64,000 bases of DNA from Dentipellis sp. KUC8613 (lineage: Eukaryota; Basidiomycota; Agaricomycetes; Russulales; Hericiaceae), in assembly GCA_002286715.1 (NCBI GenBank), contig NSJX01000006.1, positions 124,001 to 188,000 on the forward strand. Reading direction: 5' to 3'. The position numbers and the translations under genes were made by a program. A model generated the notes under the pieces. That model saw only the letters and a program-made list of their open reading frames with translations. It did not search any database and was not told where the DNA came from. Each line of letters opens with the position of its first letter. The first letter of the stretch is position 1. This document shows, one piece after another, positions 1-11,912 of this stretch.

Positions 1-879
1 TTCGGTGGTTGTACATTGACGCTGTGCCCGGGAGTCGGGCCTGGACTTGCACGCCTGACGCCTTGCACGTGGGCCCTGCCGGGAAGAAGGATCCCGCCTG
101 TGCGTGGACTAGTAGTCGAGCACAACTTCGAGAGTAACAAACAGAGACTAAAAAAAATCAGCAGGGTATTTATCTAATTATACTTCTCGAGTACAGTAGC
201 GCTCGTCCGTACGTATTTTTCTATGCCGTCACGGGCAGCTATCTAGACCATAAGCACTCCCATCCGGGGGTGAACGCGCCGTAGTCGACGACGTCAACGC
301 CCGTCAGCCTTGAAGCTTGAACATGTGCCGCGCGCGCGAAACCTTAGACCCGGATACTGTTGGACAAGAATGAGACCGATGTTCATGTAGAAGACACGCG
401 TAAGCCTAGGAGACCTGAGAATAGAATCTCGCGTGACAATGGTATACTACATACATCCTAGTGTATGAATGCAGCTAATCTCTCTCCAGCATCATCTTGG
501 GCCTTGTGTGAGCATCACGGACGGGACGTACAAGGACTGTACTTGTGCTTTCCTCGCAGAAGCAGATCCAACGACCCACCCAAACCGAGACGCAGGAAGA
601 CGAGCACAGAGCGCAAAGCGCAAACAACGTGATGCCATCCATCCATCTATCCGTCGAACAATAGACGCGGCACGCCTGCGCCTCTCCCTCCGAGCCTGAA
701 GAAGAAAAACGTACCGGTCAGCTGAGGACCGAGATGAATACGAGCACGGGGAGATACCATTGTCATTTACCTTTACCTTTACATCCCACTTTTTTTCTCC
801 GTCCCCACAATCTCCTGCTATTGCCAAAACCGCTTACTGATTACCCTCGTCCCTTCTGAAATTCGCCTGCATAAACGCA
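1..879. other. Left-edge intergenic region and promoter of the first C2H2 gene
   Basis: No open frame here has coding character. The last ~250 bp (about 600-860) resemble the stretch upstream of the second C2H2 gene at 3290-3400: both hold a CGAACAAT block and an AAAACGTACCG-like block. This region is therefore probably part of the duplicated unit and acts as the promoter of the gene starting at 880. Confidence 0.5.
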
Positions 880-2730
880 ATGGATTCAGAACTTTTCCAA
901 TACATAAATTTGCCGTCCACCCTGTGCTACGACGATGCGGATTCAGAACCACTGTCGTCGTCGCTGCTGCCTCCTGTGCTCACGAGTGCCGGTGCCGGTG
1001 CTTCATGGACAGTCGAGAGATGGCAAGCCGCATACGACGCCTTCAATACCCCGCTCCTGCCAGACGAGCCCGTGGATGACGGCCTAGCTCTGCTCGAGCC
1101 CGACGATCCGCGTGCCAGTCAGCAGCGGGGGTATTCGCTGTCGTTGGCACAAGCGCCTCGAAGTCTTAAGGAGGATGAGCAGTGGACACTGCAGCCGACG
1201 TGTGGCAGCTATAATGATATCTATAATATCCATCCAGACGACATCGTGAGCGTGAGTCGTGTCGCTGAGGTCGTTGGTGAGACTGGATAGTAGAATGAAC
1301 TCACGTTATTTGGTGTGGCCCGTCGTACTACAGGACAGCGCGTGGCCCATAGCCATGATGCAGAACAACGCACAACCGAGTGGTAGCCTCGTCGAGGCAT
1401 ACAGAGACGAGAACGCAGAGATGCTGGAAGGTCCAGAGCCGGGGATATACCCTCTCGCTCCAAGACCTCTCAGCGAGCTCGTACCCGCCCCGTCTCCAGC
1501 TCCGGCGACGACCGCCCCGGCAGGCAAGACAGTCAGTACCCCCAGTCCACACCCCACCCCTGATACCGAAGCCTTTCGCGTTCCTGTTCCTTCTTCTGCC
1601 CCGGGCTCGAAGCTGCACCCGGGATCCAAGAACGCCGCTCTCGAAGGAGGTGGCGCTGCGCCGAACCCGCCAACGAGGAGAGCGGCACATACATTCTTGG
1701 AGCATGGTGCAGCATCTGCAGCACCGGTGGCGTCGTCGTCGCGGACAGGAGCCGCGCCTGAGGTGGGAGGGAGGAAACGGAAGGCAACTGTTGTGGAGGA
1801 TCTTGTGTGGGAGGATGGTACGGAGGGCAGCAGCATTGCTGAACGTATCAAGCGGCAGCGAAGGCAGACGGTCGTGGACCGTGCTGAGCTTGCCGCTCAA
1901 TCGCGGGAATCTAGTCCCAGGGCCGAAACATCAGCGGCTGGGGCCAGTAGGGGCTCAAAACCCTGGACAAAGAAGCAGCGTGCGGCTGGGCGAAGACCCA
2001 AGCGGTCGAAGAGCGAGAAGACAGAAGAGGAGGATATCTTGGAGGACGTGTCGTTTAACGGAAGTGACGAGACGGGGTGGCCCTGTCCCTTGGAAGCGTG
2101 CAGGAAAGCCTTCACGAGGGCGTCGGACGTCAGGCGACACTACCAGACCGTCCATCTCAGAGTGCAAGTCGAATGTCCGATATGCCTCAAGAAGATCAGC
2201 AGAGCTGATGCACTTGAAAGACACATCAAGACATGCCATACTAGCACACTTAGAACAAGACGGGCAGGTAACACGCACCTTGGATGAACGTGACGACGAG
2301 GACGACGGCGAAACAAAAGCGCCGGCTACAACTGCTCGTAGCGTCGCTTCCTCGTGTTGACAACGCGACCGGATGAAGAGGGCGGCAGAACGACGTTAAC
2401 TGCTGCTATGAGCGGATACAACAAGACAAGGGGTGTGTACCCCGGACGTACCCTTTTATTCCTCGCTATTTGGCCAAGTGTCCCCTCTCCTGGCTTCTCT
2501 CCGCCGTGATGGACACGTTCATCGATAACGTTAGGTCCGACCTTGTACTCCTCGCATCGCCAATTGTTGGAGTCCGTACCTGTACCTGTGATACCGTATT
2601 CAGCGTCAACATTCGGCCTTCTCCATGTGCTTATTGTGCTCGTGGACGTCCGCTGATGTTGTGCAAGCGCGTATATTGCCATGTGCCTCTCTGTATCCTG
2701 TCTTCGGAGAATCAGTATCGTGTAGAGTAC
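600..2730 (+). repeat. Tandem segmental duplication, copy A
   Basis: This unit contains the first C2H2 gene plus about 280 bp of 5' and about 450 bp of 3' flank. Gene structure and patches of both flanks recur in copy B about 2.65 kb downstream in the same orientation. Edges are approximate, because the flanks have diverged and were aligned only by eye. Confidence 0.55.
880..2287 (+). CDS. C2H2 zinc-finger protein (tandem paralog A)
   Basis: Two exons, 880-1251 and 1334-2287, joined in phase 0 (intron donor GTGAGT, acceptor CAG), giving about 441 residues. The C-terminus carries two zinc fingers: C375/C380/H393/H398 (CX4CX12HX4H) and C405/C408/H421/H426 (CX2CX12HX4H). Between residues ~125 and 300 the protein is Pro/Ser/Ala-rich and looks disordered. 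A conserved basic patch, SSIAERIKRQRRQ, may be a nuclear localisation signal. The family suggests a DNA-binding transcription factor, but no target can be inferred. Intron position, start (MDSELFQYIN), basic patch and finger spacing all match the next gene, which confirms the model. The protein ends soon after finger 2, whereas the paralog has an acidic tail. Confidence 0.8.
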
Positions 2731-3535
2731 CTGCAATACCTACGGACCACCTCTGCTTCGGTATGATGAGTTCAGTTGAGAAGGCGTGTTCAGCGCGCGC
2801 GCTCGCTGGAGCGCCGGGATTATGGCAAGTTCCGTGAATTTCCCACGATAACAAACATAGCGCTCGTGTAGTTCGTGAGTCTCCTCGCCGTACAGCCGGA
2901 AGGGTACCAGGGTATCTAGCTCTAGCATCATTGAATTATAAGAGTAGATTGGATTTCTCGACGAAAATGACCTAGAGTTCGAAGTGGTGAGACAAGTGTC
3001 TCCAAACCCGTGATACTACTCGAGCGGGATTCAAACTCGAGTGAGCGAGAGAAGGCGGAATCATAGTCTATACTACATTTGTGCCATTTTGCCCATTTGA
3101 GCCTTTCTTCTTCATGCGATCTCTGCAGCTGAGCTGGATACAAGGCAGGAAAGGAACGAATCTATATATTCGCCGCGTTGTCTTGGGCCTACTATCATCG
3201 CCACGATACGCTCGCCTGTGCATGTTGTCAACGTATGAACATATACCACAGTATCGAGTGGCGAGAGACTTGTATTCAAGCGATACATGAAGCACAAAGC
3301 GCGAGCAATCCACGCTTTTATCGAACAATGGGCGCGAATGTGTACGCCTCAGCTTGGAAAACGTACCGTCAGCCGACGTTGATGCGGATGGATTAATGAG
3401 GCAGCGCGTACCAGGAGAAAAGCGCTGTTGTCATTTATGACTGAAATTCCCTCCGCGAGCACTCTCTCCCCCTCATCCCCAACTACCGCTGCCACTAGAC
3501 CACCAACGCCCGTCTACTTCACCTGCACACATCCA
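2288..3535. other. Intergenic region between the two duplicated C2H2 genes
   Basis: I see no gene. The first ~450 bp (to about 2730) align by eye with the 3' flank of the second C2H2 gene (5200-5400); shared pieces include CCTTTTAT, TTCATCGATAA, CCAATTGT and CCTGTACCTGTGAT. The duplicated unit therefore extends past the stop codon. The stretch at 3290-3400 corresponds to the 5' flank of copy A. Confidence 0.5.
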
Positions 3536-5400
3536 ATGGATTCAAATATCTTCGAATATATCAACATGTCTCCTACCTCGTGCCACGACGACGCCGAAGT
3601 CCTGCCATCAGAGCTACCGCCTCTCTGGCCTGTCGGAGCGAGCGTCGCATGGGACGGGCAGGCCGCCTACAACGCTCAGGTCAATATACTCCCAGACGAG
3701 CCCCTGCAACATGCTCTAGCTCTGCTCGGGTCCCGCAACCTCCCCGGCCACAAGCAGGCGCACCTAGCATTGTTGACGCAAGGATCTGAGAGTCTTGAAG
3801 AGGATCGGTGGACCCTGCAGCCGACGTGCGGCGAGATTAACGATCCCTATAATATTCATCCACAGGACATTGTCATCGTGAGTTTCATAGCCGAGATTGG
3901 GAAGCTGCAGACTGTACTCACATTTATGCGTTGTGGCCCGTCACTGGCTGCAGGACAGCACGTGGCCCAGCGATGACTTCGACAACGCATATGCGAGCGA
4001 GGACGCCGATATGCTGGGAGGCCCGATGTCACAATCCTCGACGACGGCACTCGAAGCCACGGTCCGATTCGCTGCTGTACCATCCCCAAACCCCTACTCG
4101 GACGCGGTCGCTCCCGGGTCAAGTGAGTACGAGATATCGACACCCATCCCGAGCCCATCGCCACCTCCCACTGCCGCTGAAGCACCAACCGCGTCGTCGC
4201 GTAACGCGCACACCACGGCCAGCCTCCCACGTCAAACCCCAGATCCCATCGACACCAGCATTACCAGCTCTTCGCTGGTTCCCGCCCCGTCAACAACGCA
4301 GCAGCCGGACACTAGCGACAGGAGAGCTTCCGTCTCGGGGTGCCCTGCACGGGGTGATTTGCAGAACATGCGATCACCCCATGCAGGAGCACCTGCGATA
4401 ACGGAGAGCTTTCCGTTGTCGCCATCCGGACCAGAACCGGCACCAGCATCAGCCTCCGTGCTGATGCCGAGTATCACTGCTGCGCAGGAGCCGAGGGGGA
4501 CAAGAAAGAGGAAGGCAAGTGCCGGTGATCCCAATGGGAATGGGCAGAGTGAGGGCAGCAGTATTGCTGAACGCCTCAAGCGGCAGCGGAGGCAGCCTGC
4601 AGCTGGCCTTGAGACACCACAGCCCCAGGTCACGCATGGAGCCCGGACTTCTGTGAGCATTGCCGGCGGAAGTTTGAAGTCGGAGTCAAAGAAGGTGCGC
4701 CAACGGAACAGCAAGCCGCCAGTCACGGTGTCGCCCGAGGAACTGCAGGCGGCGCGCGAGAACCGGGAATGGGCATCGAAGGTGCTGGAGAACTTGACGA
4801 TCACAGGAAGTAAGGAGACAGGGTGGCCATGCACTTTCGGCGGATGCAGTAAGGCGATGGCGAGAAGGTCTGATACGCTGCGGCACTACAAGTTCGTCCA
4901 CCTCCACTGGCGGGACGAGTGCTCCATATGCCCTGGTCTGTTCAGTCGGCCGGACGGCCTCCAAAGACACAACAAGAATTACCATTCCGAGCCGGTAGCT
5001 CGAAAAAAGGAACAAGACGAACAAGAAGACGAGGTTGACTGAAGCCAGTGCGCCAGACGGGTGCGCAGATGAAGGTTGAGCTTTGTCGACTCGGACCGTC
5101 GACTGCCCCGCGTCGGCAACACGCCGATGCATTGGGCTGGCGATGAAGCTCCTGCAGTACCGGCCTGGGGGCGATCACAACCATGAACAAGACGACATTG
5201 GCGACGGGGAACGTACCCTATACGTTCCTTTTATAGCGCTCGTTATTTGTTCTCGCGTCCTGACCTCCTGCTTCTTCTCCTCATGGTGATGTGGATTTCA
5301 TCGATAAGAGCGACGTCGACCTTGTGCTCCGCTCGTTTCCAATTGTCTATGGACTGGAACCCGGTCCTGTACCTGTGATTTCTGCATCAGCAGCTCGGCG
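3290..5400 (+). repeat. Tandem segmental duplication, copy B
   Basis: Second copy of the unit at 600-2730, same orientation. The coding part keeps the same two-exon structure but has diverged strongly outside the zinc fingers and the basic patch, so the duplication is not recent. Edges are approximate. Confidence 0.55.
3536..5042 (+). CDS. C2H2 zinc-finger protein (tandem paralog B)
   Basis: Two exons, 3536-3877 and 3954-5042, joined in phase 0 (donor GTGAGT, acceptor CAG), giving about 476 residues. I chose the ATG at 3536 because the protein then begins MDSNIFEYIN, aligning with MDSELFQYIN of paralog A; an in-frame ATG at 3428 would add 36 residues. The zinc ligands are C407/C412/H425/H430 and C437/C440/H453/H458. 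A basic patch SSIAERLKRQRRQ precedes them, and a Lys/Glu/Asp-rich tail that paralog A lacks follows. The middle is Pro/Ser/Thr-rich. Probably a nuclear DNA-binding regulator; the target is unknown. It arose with paralog A by tandem duplication. Confidence 0.8.
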
Positions 5401-6203
5401 TGCGCTGCTTATTGTTGCCCTATTATGGACAGACGTTGTGTTGATTTCCGGCTCCCGTGTAATTCAGTGCTTGTCATGAATCTAGCTTGAAAGAGTTAGT
5501 ACTTGGTAGAAAAATTATAGAACTCTTGGACCCTCGAGAAAGCGAGCATACCATAGTGTCCGGAGCTGGCGTCGATGTACGCGAGAACAAGGCCAATTGC
5601 CAGCAAGCCGTGCTAGTAAGCGCCTGTCTGAGCCGCGGCCGCGGCCCTGGCACGTATTGAGTATTTTCACACGCTTATTCGTATCGACCTCGAGTTGCGG
5701 TAGCAGTTGCTTCTTCGCCACGCAGATGAAAAGGGCTGCACTTCCTTCAAGATAAAGTGTCAACAAAATGCGAGGAAGGTATACTTTTTGTTACAACAAT
5801 CAAATATGGTAAGATGCCAAGCGATAGTAGCAAGATCGACGTTACAAGAAAACCTCGAAGCCCGGACAGCCATCCTCGAAAGACTCGTTCTTTCTACGAT
5901 GGAGACAACAATCTACGTGGTAAGGATGCTGTGGCGAAAAATTCCCTTTGACCTTATGGGCAGTGGTAGGTACGCATCACCCGTGTGAACACCTAGACAA
6001 TGGGTAAAATTCACGGCACCCGGATTCGAGCATCCCGCGTCTCTTTCTTGTTCTTCCTCGTAGGAGCGAGTCGGAGAACTACCAGAATCCCATCAGCATT
6101 TTCTCTATGGCATTTTTCGACAATAGCAAGGTACGCAGTCGCACATCATCCAGGACCGCAAGCGGCTTTTGTTAATGCGCCTCACTGACGGCGCCGCCAC
6201 AGA
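5043..6203. other. Intergenic region upstream of the third C2H2 gene
   Basis: The first ~350 bp are the 3' flank of the duplicated unit. The remainder should contain the promoter and first exon(s) of the third C2H2 gene. I could not settle the start codon: ATGs at 5956, 6000 and 6107 were tested and only very short first exons give the phase that the exon at 6204 needs. Confidence 0.4.
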
Positions 6204-7617
6204 CTTCCGCCTCTGGCGGTCACACCGGCAACGCTCTCGGAGGAGACGCGGACTTGAAATATGCTCCGGTGTTTGTGAGACACGGGACTCGGTCTGAGTA
6301 CCCGTCAGAAACAGGATATCAAGATCCCAGTTGCCCCAGGGTGAGGATTTCTCGATGAACTCAACGTGGCGCGATTCGGGCTAATAATGTTCTTCATTGC
6401 AGAGTCTACTGGAAGTCCGATCCATATACGTGAGCAGGTATCTTCCGGTAGAAAACGCTGAACGACTCATTGGTTTTGCGACGCAGAGTGGGCATGCTGT
6501 CGAGACGGACAACGAGGCAAGTACACCTCAGGTCGACACCTCAAGCCATCATGGAGCATATCCAGCCTCGCCAGAAATATATGACAACCTCTCAGATCCG
6601 TCGATGCACTTGCCTCGACCAGGGATGAGCCGCTCCGCATACAATTTGAAGGGGTCGACGATGGGGCCTCTGCCAACGGGCAAAGGGTTAGAAGCATACG
6701 TGTCGCCCATTGCCGCCACGCACGATATCGTCAAAGCGACCGTGCCACAATGGCCACAGCCGCATTCGCCAGCATACGTCTGGCAGTCAAGGCGTTCGAC
6801 TCTGGATGGATCGCCCTGGGCGTCGAGTAATGCGTTGTCGCCGCAGCTGCCCGACTACCTCGTTAGCGATTCGGCAACATCAACGATCTATTCATCGAAA
6901 AACACTGACCTTCGTTTTGCATTGCCCCAAGTTTTTGTTCAGCCTTCGTCTCGATGGCCGATCGAAAACCAACCGGGTAACCTTAGCACCGCCATGACGC
7001 TAGAATCGGCGTCGTCATTGATACCACCCGGAACTGAGCAGCCAGAGACATCGAAAAAACGGAAGCTTTTGTCGAGCGACAGGAGATCGAGCGCAGACAG
7101 CAACATGATAACGAGCGATGCTTGGGCCAAACAACCACGAGATGCACGTCATGAAGCAAGCTTTAGTGCCGTCACAGCAGAGTATCCTGAAGCAACGATA
7201 CAGAAGCAAGAAATAAAGCCGGGCTCATTCGCCCAGCCCGGATACTCTCAGAGTGATGGCGTCGGGGAATGGTTTTCTAACAATAACGCCCAGGAGGATT
7301 TAGGGATGTTCATGAAAGGGTTCGAGACACAGCCACATGCCTCAGGATCAAAAGGAGACGGATCCAAGAGCATGAAGCCAGCGCGAAAACGCGCGAAGAA
7401 AACACGACTGGTCGGTCAAAAACCCTTCCAGTGCACAGTGCTAGGTTGTCCGAGCCTGGGATTCGCGCAGAAGAAAGACATGTATCGGCACTGGCGGGAC
7501 GTGCATGACTTGAAAGAAGTGTTTCTCTGCCGGTTCGGGCTATGTCCTAAAAGCTTCATCCGAAAGTACGGGCGAGATCGACATGAGAGGAATATTCACG
7601 GGGCTATGCCGCCCTGA
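6204..7617 (+). CDS. C2H2 zinc-finger protein (third, diverged member; 5' end unresolved)
   Basis: The main exon is 6403-7617 (404 residues to the stop). An upstream exon 6204-6340 joins it through a 62-nt intron (GTGAGG...GCAG) when read from its third base. The first exon and start codon remain unidentified, so treat the feature as 5' partial. The C-terminus carries two zinc fingers ending 5 residues before the stop: a CX4CX13HX4H finger starting FQCTVLGC and a CX4CX12HX4H finger starting FLCRFGLC. A Lys/Arg-rich segment (KSMKPARKRAKK) sits just before them. The rest is low-complexity. It resembles its two neighbours in layout rather than in alignable sequence. Likely a nuclear regulator. 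Confidence 0.7.
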
Positions 7618-8234
7618 AGCCACATGAATCCGACTGTGGACTATGGTGTTGTTGGGTTCGGGCTGGATCTTTTGAAGACTCTTAAGGATATAACGGAGCT
7701 CGCTGTAGAAGATTTCGTAGCGTCGCGGGGGCGAAACCGGTAGAAAAAGACAGAAATACCTCTCCTTCTCTCATATGTATACCCCAGGATAGCATCGCGA
7801 TATTGTAGCCCTTAAAATTATTTCCCTCGTATTTCTGGAATACACGTATGTTCATGATCGTATTGCGTAGCTTCTCGAAAGAGTTGCTTGCTCACAGAGA
7901 GCTCGAAACCACAAGACAAGGAATTGGATGCAGTGGAGTATAAAAGATGGTCACGGCGGAGGAAGAGACTCTAGACGCTGGAGAAATCCGTACTTTCCCG
8001 CGCCCCAGACGAGCGCTTGCACCCTCTTGCACCACGCCCAACCCTTCCTCTGCTGCACGATACAGCGTCGAGCACGATTTCAAGGGACGACTTTTCTGTT
8101 TTATGTTATTTATGTGTATCACAAATCATAGAACCTCTGATGTTCGACTCATGTCTACCCTCCGCCTTCTCTTCTTCTCCCTCCCTTCCCCCCCCTTCTT
8201 CTTCCTCACTCCCATCGAGACAGACTATGCGCAC
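7618..8234. other. Convergent 3' intergenic region
   Basis: Lies between the 3' ends of the third C2H2 gene (+) and the F-box gene (-). I see no gene; it presumably holds both 3' UTRs and polyadenylation signals. Confidence 0.5.
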
Positions 8235-9977
8235 TCAAACTCGCCAAACCACGTCTTCTATCAATTCCATCAGCTTCTCCAAAGTCTGCTTGTTGGGGCG
8301 ATGCATGCCCTCCCTCCCCGGAAATTTCGTGACCTCCAGCGTCTTCAGCGGGGAGCCTGCAATGAGCCGGCAGCGCAGGGCCGCAACGAGGCGCTGCCAC
8401 ACAGCCGGGTTCAGACTGTCGGCGCGGAGTTCCAGATGGCGGAGGCGCGGCAGGAACACCGTGCGTGATTCCGAACTCAGTCCATCCTTGCACTCACCAC
8501 CAACACTAGCATCGACCTCGGAACCTGAATCAGAATCGCTGGTCAATGCGTCGAGCACACTGTACAGCATCAACTGCAGCTCATCAGTGCTGGCGGGATT
8601 GCAGCCCTCGATGTACAAGGTCTCCAGCGCGCGCATGGGGCCCAGCACGCGCAGCCACGTCTCCCTCGAGAGCACACGGTCGACGCTGATCTGCGCCTCG
8701 GTGACGTTCGTGAGGCTGAGTTGGTCCAGCACTGGGAGGAACCAGTCGGGAAGGCTCGTGCGCTCCTGACGACAGTCGTCGGATTCGCACAGCTCCAAAC
8801 ATAGCTGGGCGTCCCAGATTCCAACTGGGTCGTCGCGCAGGTCCGTGAACTCCAGCGTCTCGCGGAGCTGCAGATGGACGTTCTTGATCTGAGCCAGCGG
8901 AGCGCGCGGGACGTTCTCCAGCAGGCTCCTCACAATCGTCGTGGGGTCGATGTCCCGCGGGCCCCATTGGCCGGGCTCAGGGTCCACGGTGTCGTACAGC
9001 TCGCAGCTGAAGAACAGCGAGACGTCCGGCGGCAGGCGCAGGCAGCGCAGGAACTGGTCCACGACCGGCGCAGTCTCGCGCCTGATGCGGATCTGGCGGA
9101 GTCGCGGCAGCGCGACCATGCGCGGGGTCGGCAGCGGGTACGGCGGGCTGCGCACGGCGAGCGCACGGTCGTTCGGCAGCGAGTCGTCGAGCACGAGCGT
9201 CTCGAGGCTCGTCCAGCTGGCGACGCCCGCGACGAATTGAGCCAGCGAGATGTCGTGCTTCCAGAGCTTCGCGCCGTAGACCTCGAGGTGCGTGAGCGTG
9301 CGGAAGAGCGGAGCGGAGGGCGCGATATGGAGATGGTAGTCGTCGAGGCTCAGCGTGCGCAGGCGCGGCGCGTTTTGCGCGAAGAGCGCCTCGGGGTGCT
9401 GGATCCAAAAGTTTTCGTCGATATTGAAGATGCGCTCGCAGTACCCGCACTTGAGCGAGAGCGTCTCCAGGCGCGGCGCGGGCACGCCCTTGAAGTGCTC
9501 GACCATCAAAGCAAATGAGTCGTGGTCGCTTGCGAGGAGCTCCACGTCCGTGATGCGATGGAAATGCGGTAGGGCGAGATGGAGGGCGTGCAGCGTATTC
9601 TGGGAGCTGCTGCTCTTTGTCTGGTCGATGGACAATGTGAGGGGCATCTGGCGCGAGCGGCGGACGCAATCGCCTGTCCATACGGGATTGTGCGTCAGCT
9701 GCGTCCAGAGCGCCGGGTAGTTCTTTGCGACGGTGTGCCAGTGCCGGCACACGAACAAAATGGCTGTCCAGGACGGCGCTGCTCTTGTGCTCTGCCACGG
9801 GCATGGCGAGCGGAGGGGAGACTCGAACAGAGATGATTTAGTAACAGTCTCTCGGATCTCGTCCTCGATAGAAACTTCTCTTATGGCCAGGAGGTTGAAG
9901 ATCATCCGGAGGATCTCGACGGGGAGGCGGAAGATGGGAGGGTCGGTAGACCGCGGGATATGGATGACAGTCATCAT
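8235..9977 (-). CDS. F-box/LRR-like protein
   Basis: A single exon of 580 residues. Residues ~13-95 form an F-box of the fungal F-box-like type: it opens with FRLPVEILRMIFNLLA, and CRHWHTVAKNYPALWTQL closes the fold. The remaining ~480 residues show irregular leucine-rich spacing with repeated short blocks such as LETLSLKCG, LRTLSLDDYH and LETLVLDDSL, typical of the degenerate LRR substrate-binding half of these proteins. F-box proteins of this kind dock on Skp1 in SCF ubiquitin ligases. They form large, fast-evolving families in agaricomycetes, so the substrate cannot be guessed. ATGs stand at codons 1 and 2 (MMTVIHIP); either could initiate. Confidence 0.85.
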   Translation of the reverse strand: MMTVIHIPRSTDPPIFRLPVEILRMIFNLLAIREVSIEDEIRETVTKSSLFESPLRSPCPWQSTRAAPSWTAILFVCRHWHTVAKNYPALWTQLTHNPVWTGDCVRRSRQMPLTLSIDQTKSSSSQNTLHALHLALPHFHRITDVELLASDHDSFALMVEHFKGVPAPRLETLSLKCGYCERIFNIDENFWIQHPEALFAQNAPRLRTLSLDDYHLHIAPSAPLFRTLTHLEVYGAKLWKHDISLAQFVAGVASWTSLETLVLDDSLPNDRALAVRSPPYPLPTPRMVALPRLRQIRIRRETAPVVDQFLRCLRLPPDVSLFFSCELYDTVDPEPGQWGPRDIDPTTIVRSLLENVPRAPLAQIKNVHLQLRETLEFTDLRDDPVGIWDAQLCLELCESDDCRQERTSLPDWFLPVLDQLSLTNVTEAQISVDRVLSRETWLRVLGPMRALETLYIEGCNPASTDELQLMLYSVLDALTSDSDSGSEVDASVGGECKDGLSSESRTVFLPRLRHLELRADSLNPAVWQRLVAALRCRLIAGSPLKTLEVTKFPGREGMHRPNKQTLEKLMELIEDVVWRV

Positions 9978-11333
9978 CCGAGCCTGCAGTAATCACTAGC
10001 ATGATGCGTCATGAGTGGACATGGTACACACTTCATTGTGCAACTTACCAGTGATGTAGTCAATTGTTATGGGCCACGATGGTTCAGAACATAGACGTGA
10101 GCGCAATAGATGGGCTCGGTCGCAAGACTATTGCAACTCTTATATAGACCGTCACCATCAGAAAAACGTACCGAGTCAATTGAGTACGTGCGCTGCGCCT
10201 TGTTCTACATACGCGTCTCCTGTATTGTGGACAAGGAATACTTCAAACGATGAAAACGTAGTAGCGAGAACAATACAAGGGCATCCCGCAGTTCGAGCAG
10301 TACTTACTTACTCCGAACAAACTCAGTACGTACTCCGCCAACGCCCGGTCCTTCCTTCGGGAAACGCGCGTGCCTCGATCGCGTCCGCCCTCCCGATCGA
10401 CGCCAGTGACCACCCCCACCCTCGTTACTAGTTTGCGGACGATGCACGAGGCTCGCATCTCGCCGACGATAGGCCAGGCAGCGTCACTACCCCAGACGCG
10501 TTCAGCCAGCCAAGGAAGAAATTTGCTCGAAAAACTCTGCGAGGTGGAGCGCGCGGGCGATCGTATTATGGCGAGGCTCAGACACGGCCGAAGATAAGCA
10601 TTGCGTCATGCTTGGTTATTGACGACTTTTCTGCTGCAGAACGCGTCGACCCCGCAGGTTATCACAGTGGCCAGTTACGATGTTGAAAAGCAGAGGGGTC
10701 CAGGATGCATTCGTACGGAAGGAATGCATGAACGCTTGAAGCCATCGTGACATTCCTGCGACACATACAGACGACGCCGCTGAGCGCGCCCCGCGGGCAA
10801 TGGAAGGCGGGGCGGCTTGCTTGGAATAGTAAAACCCGACAGATCTGAGGCCCGATCACTATCAGCTGTTCTCTGCCCCGCCCGCCCCCAAGTCTCGTCA
10901 CCCATGGCCATAGCTCAGCTTCTCCGAGTCGCCCTGTGTCTTTTTCCAAAATTTCTGTCCAGATGACGTGCGAGAGCAGCTCGAAGACGGCGAACGAGGC
11001 CGCGTTCTGCTGCGGAGCGGCAGGCGGTGAGTCCGCATGCAGCGCACTGACCGCCGACCGGAACCTGCAGCGCGGCTACCCGATACATATCCCGCTGTGC
11101 CGCGTGTGTCGGACTCGGAGCCTCCTGCAGCCTGCTCCACTTCTCGAGGTTTCGATCGCCCGTAGCACTAGACCGTCGCCCGCTGCAGCCCGTGTGCGGC
11201 GGTAGCGGCCATCCCGATCGCGACGCTATAAACCCGGGGTGCTCGTCGGGAGTCTGCAAGTTTCACGTCTTCCCCCCCTCCCCCCACGAACCCTCACGTT
11301 CTTCGCTCCTCCCTCCAACGATCCTCGCTCGTC
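9978..11333. other. Intergenic region between F-box gene and first Kre9-like gene
   Basis: Divergent promoter space of about 1.35 kb. Short open frames here have no coding character and no recognisable domain. The only clear element is the TATA box at 11226-11232. Confidence 0.5.
11226..11232 (+). promoter_or_regulatory. TATA box of first Kre9/Knh1-like gene
   Basis: CTATAAA about 105 bp upstream of the ATG at 11334, followed by a C/T-rich stretch, the usual layout for a strongly expressed fungal gene. The tandem paralog has a comparable TATA box. Confidence 0.55.
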
Positions 11334-11912
11334 ATGAAATTCACGAACGCTGTCACGAGCACCCTCGTCCTCGCCTCTGCCGCGCTGTCCTCGCTAGCGG
11401 CCGCTGTGCCCCTCAGCCGCAGGGACGTGTATGCCCCGCGCGTCACGTACCCGCACAACGGCACGGTGTGGACGGTCGGGGAGCGCCATAACGTTACCTG
11501 GTATGTATATGATTATGGTTGTGGGTTTGTTGCTGTAGTTGCTTACGGGTGTCTTGTAGGGATACCTCGGACGCTCCTCAGAATATCACCAACCCTATAG
11601 GCAAGATCAAGTTGGGCCGCGACAATATCATCTTCCCCAGTGAGTCGCATCGTTGCCTCAGATCCCGTCTAGTATCTGATCCTTCATCATCTTTACAGTC
11701 ACCCTGGCGTCGAACTTCAGCGTTCTGGATGGCCACATCGAAGTGACCGTTCCCAACGTCGACTCAGGGGACTATAACCTCGTCTGTAAGTATACGCCTT
11801 GAAGCATACTCGTGTCACGGTCCGACTGACATTGTACCTTTCAGTCTTCGGCGACTCTGGCGACGACAGCGAAGTCTTCACGATCACGAACCCGAACTCG
11901 GATTCGGACTGA
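11334..11912 (+). CDS. Small secreted Kre9/Knh1-like cell-wall protein (paralog 1)
   Basis: Four exons, 11334-11500, 11560-11639, 11699-11785 and 11845-11912, with phases closing to 133 residues. An N-terminal signal peptide (MKFTNAVTSTLVLASAALSS, cleavage near residue 22-25) is followed by a possible Kex2-type RR. The mature part is one beta-sandwich-like Kre9/Knh1 N-terminal domain: YPHNGTVWTVGERHNVTW near the start, then IKLGRDNIIFP and VPNVDSGDYNLVLFGDSGD. It has several N-glycosylation sequons (NGT, NVT, NIT, NFS). Proteins of this family are secreted or wall-bound; Kre9 itself is needed for beta-1,6-glucan. This short form lacks a Ser/Thr tail and GPI signal, so it is probably released or held noncovalently. 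Confidence 0.85.

Noticed and set aside
7930..7945. TATAAAA-like element on the plus strand
   Set aside because: No plus-strand gene follows; the region is the convergent 3' flank before the F-box gene.
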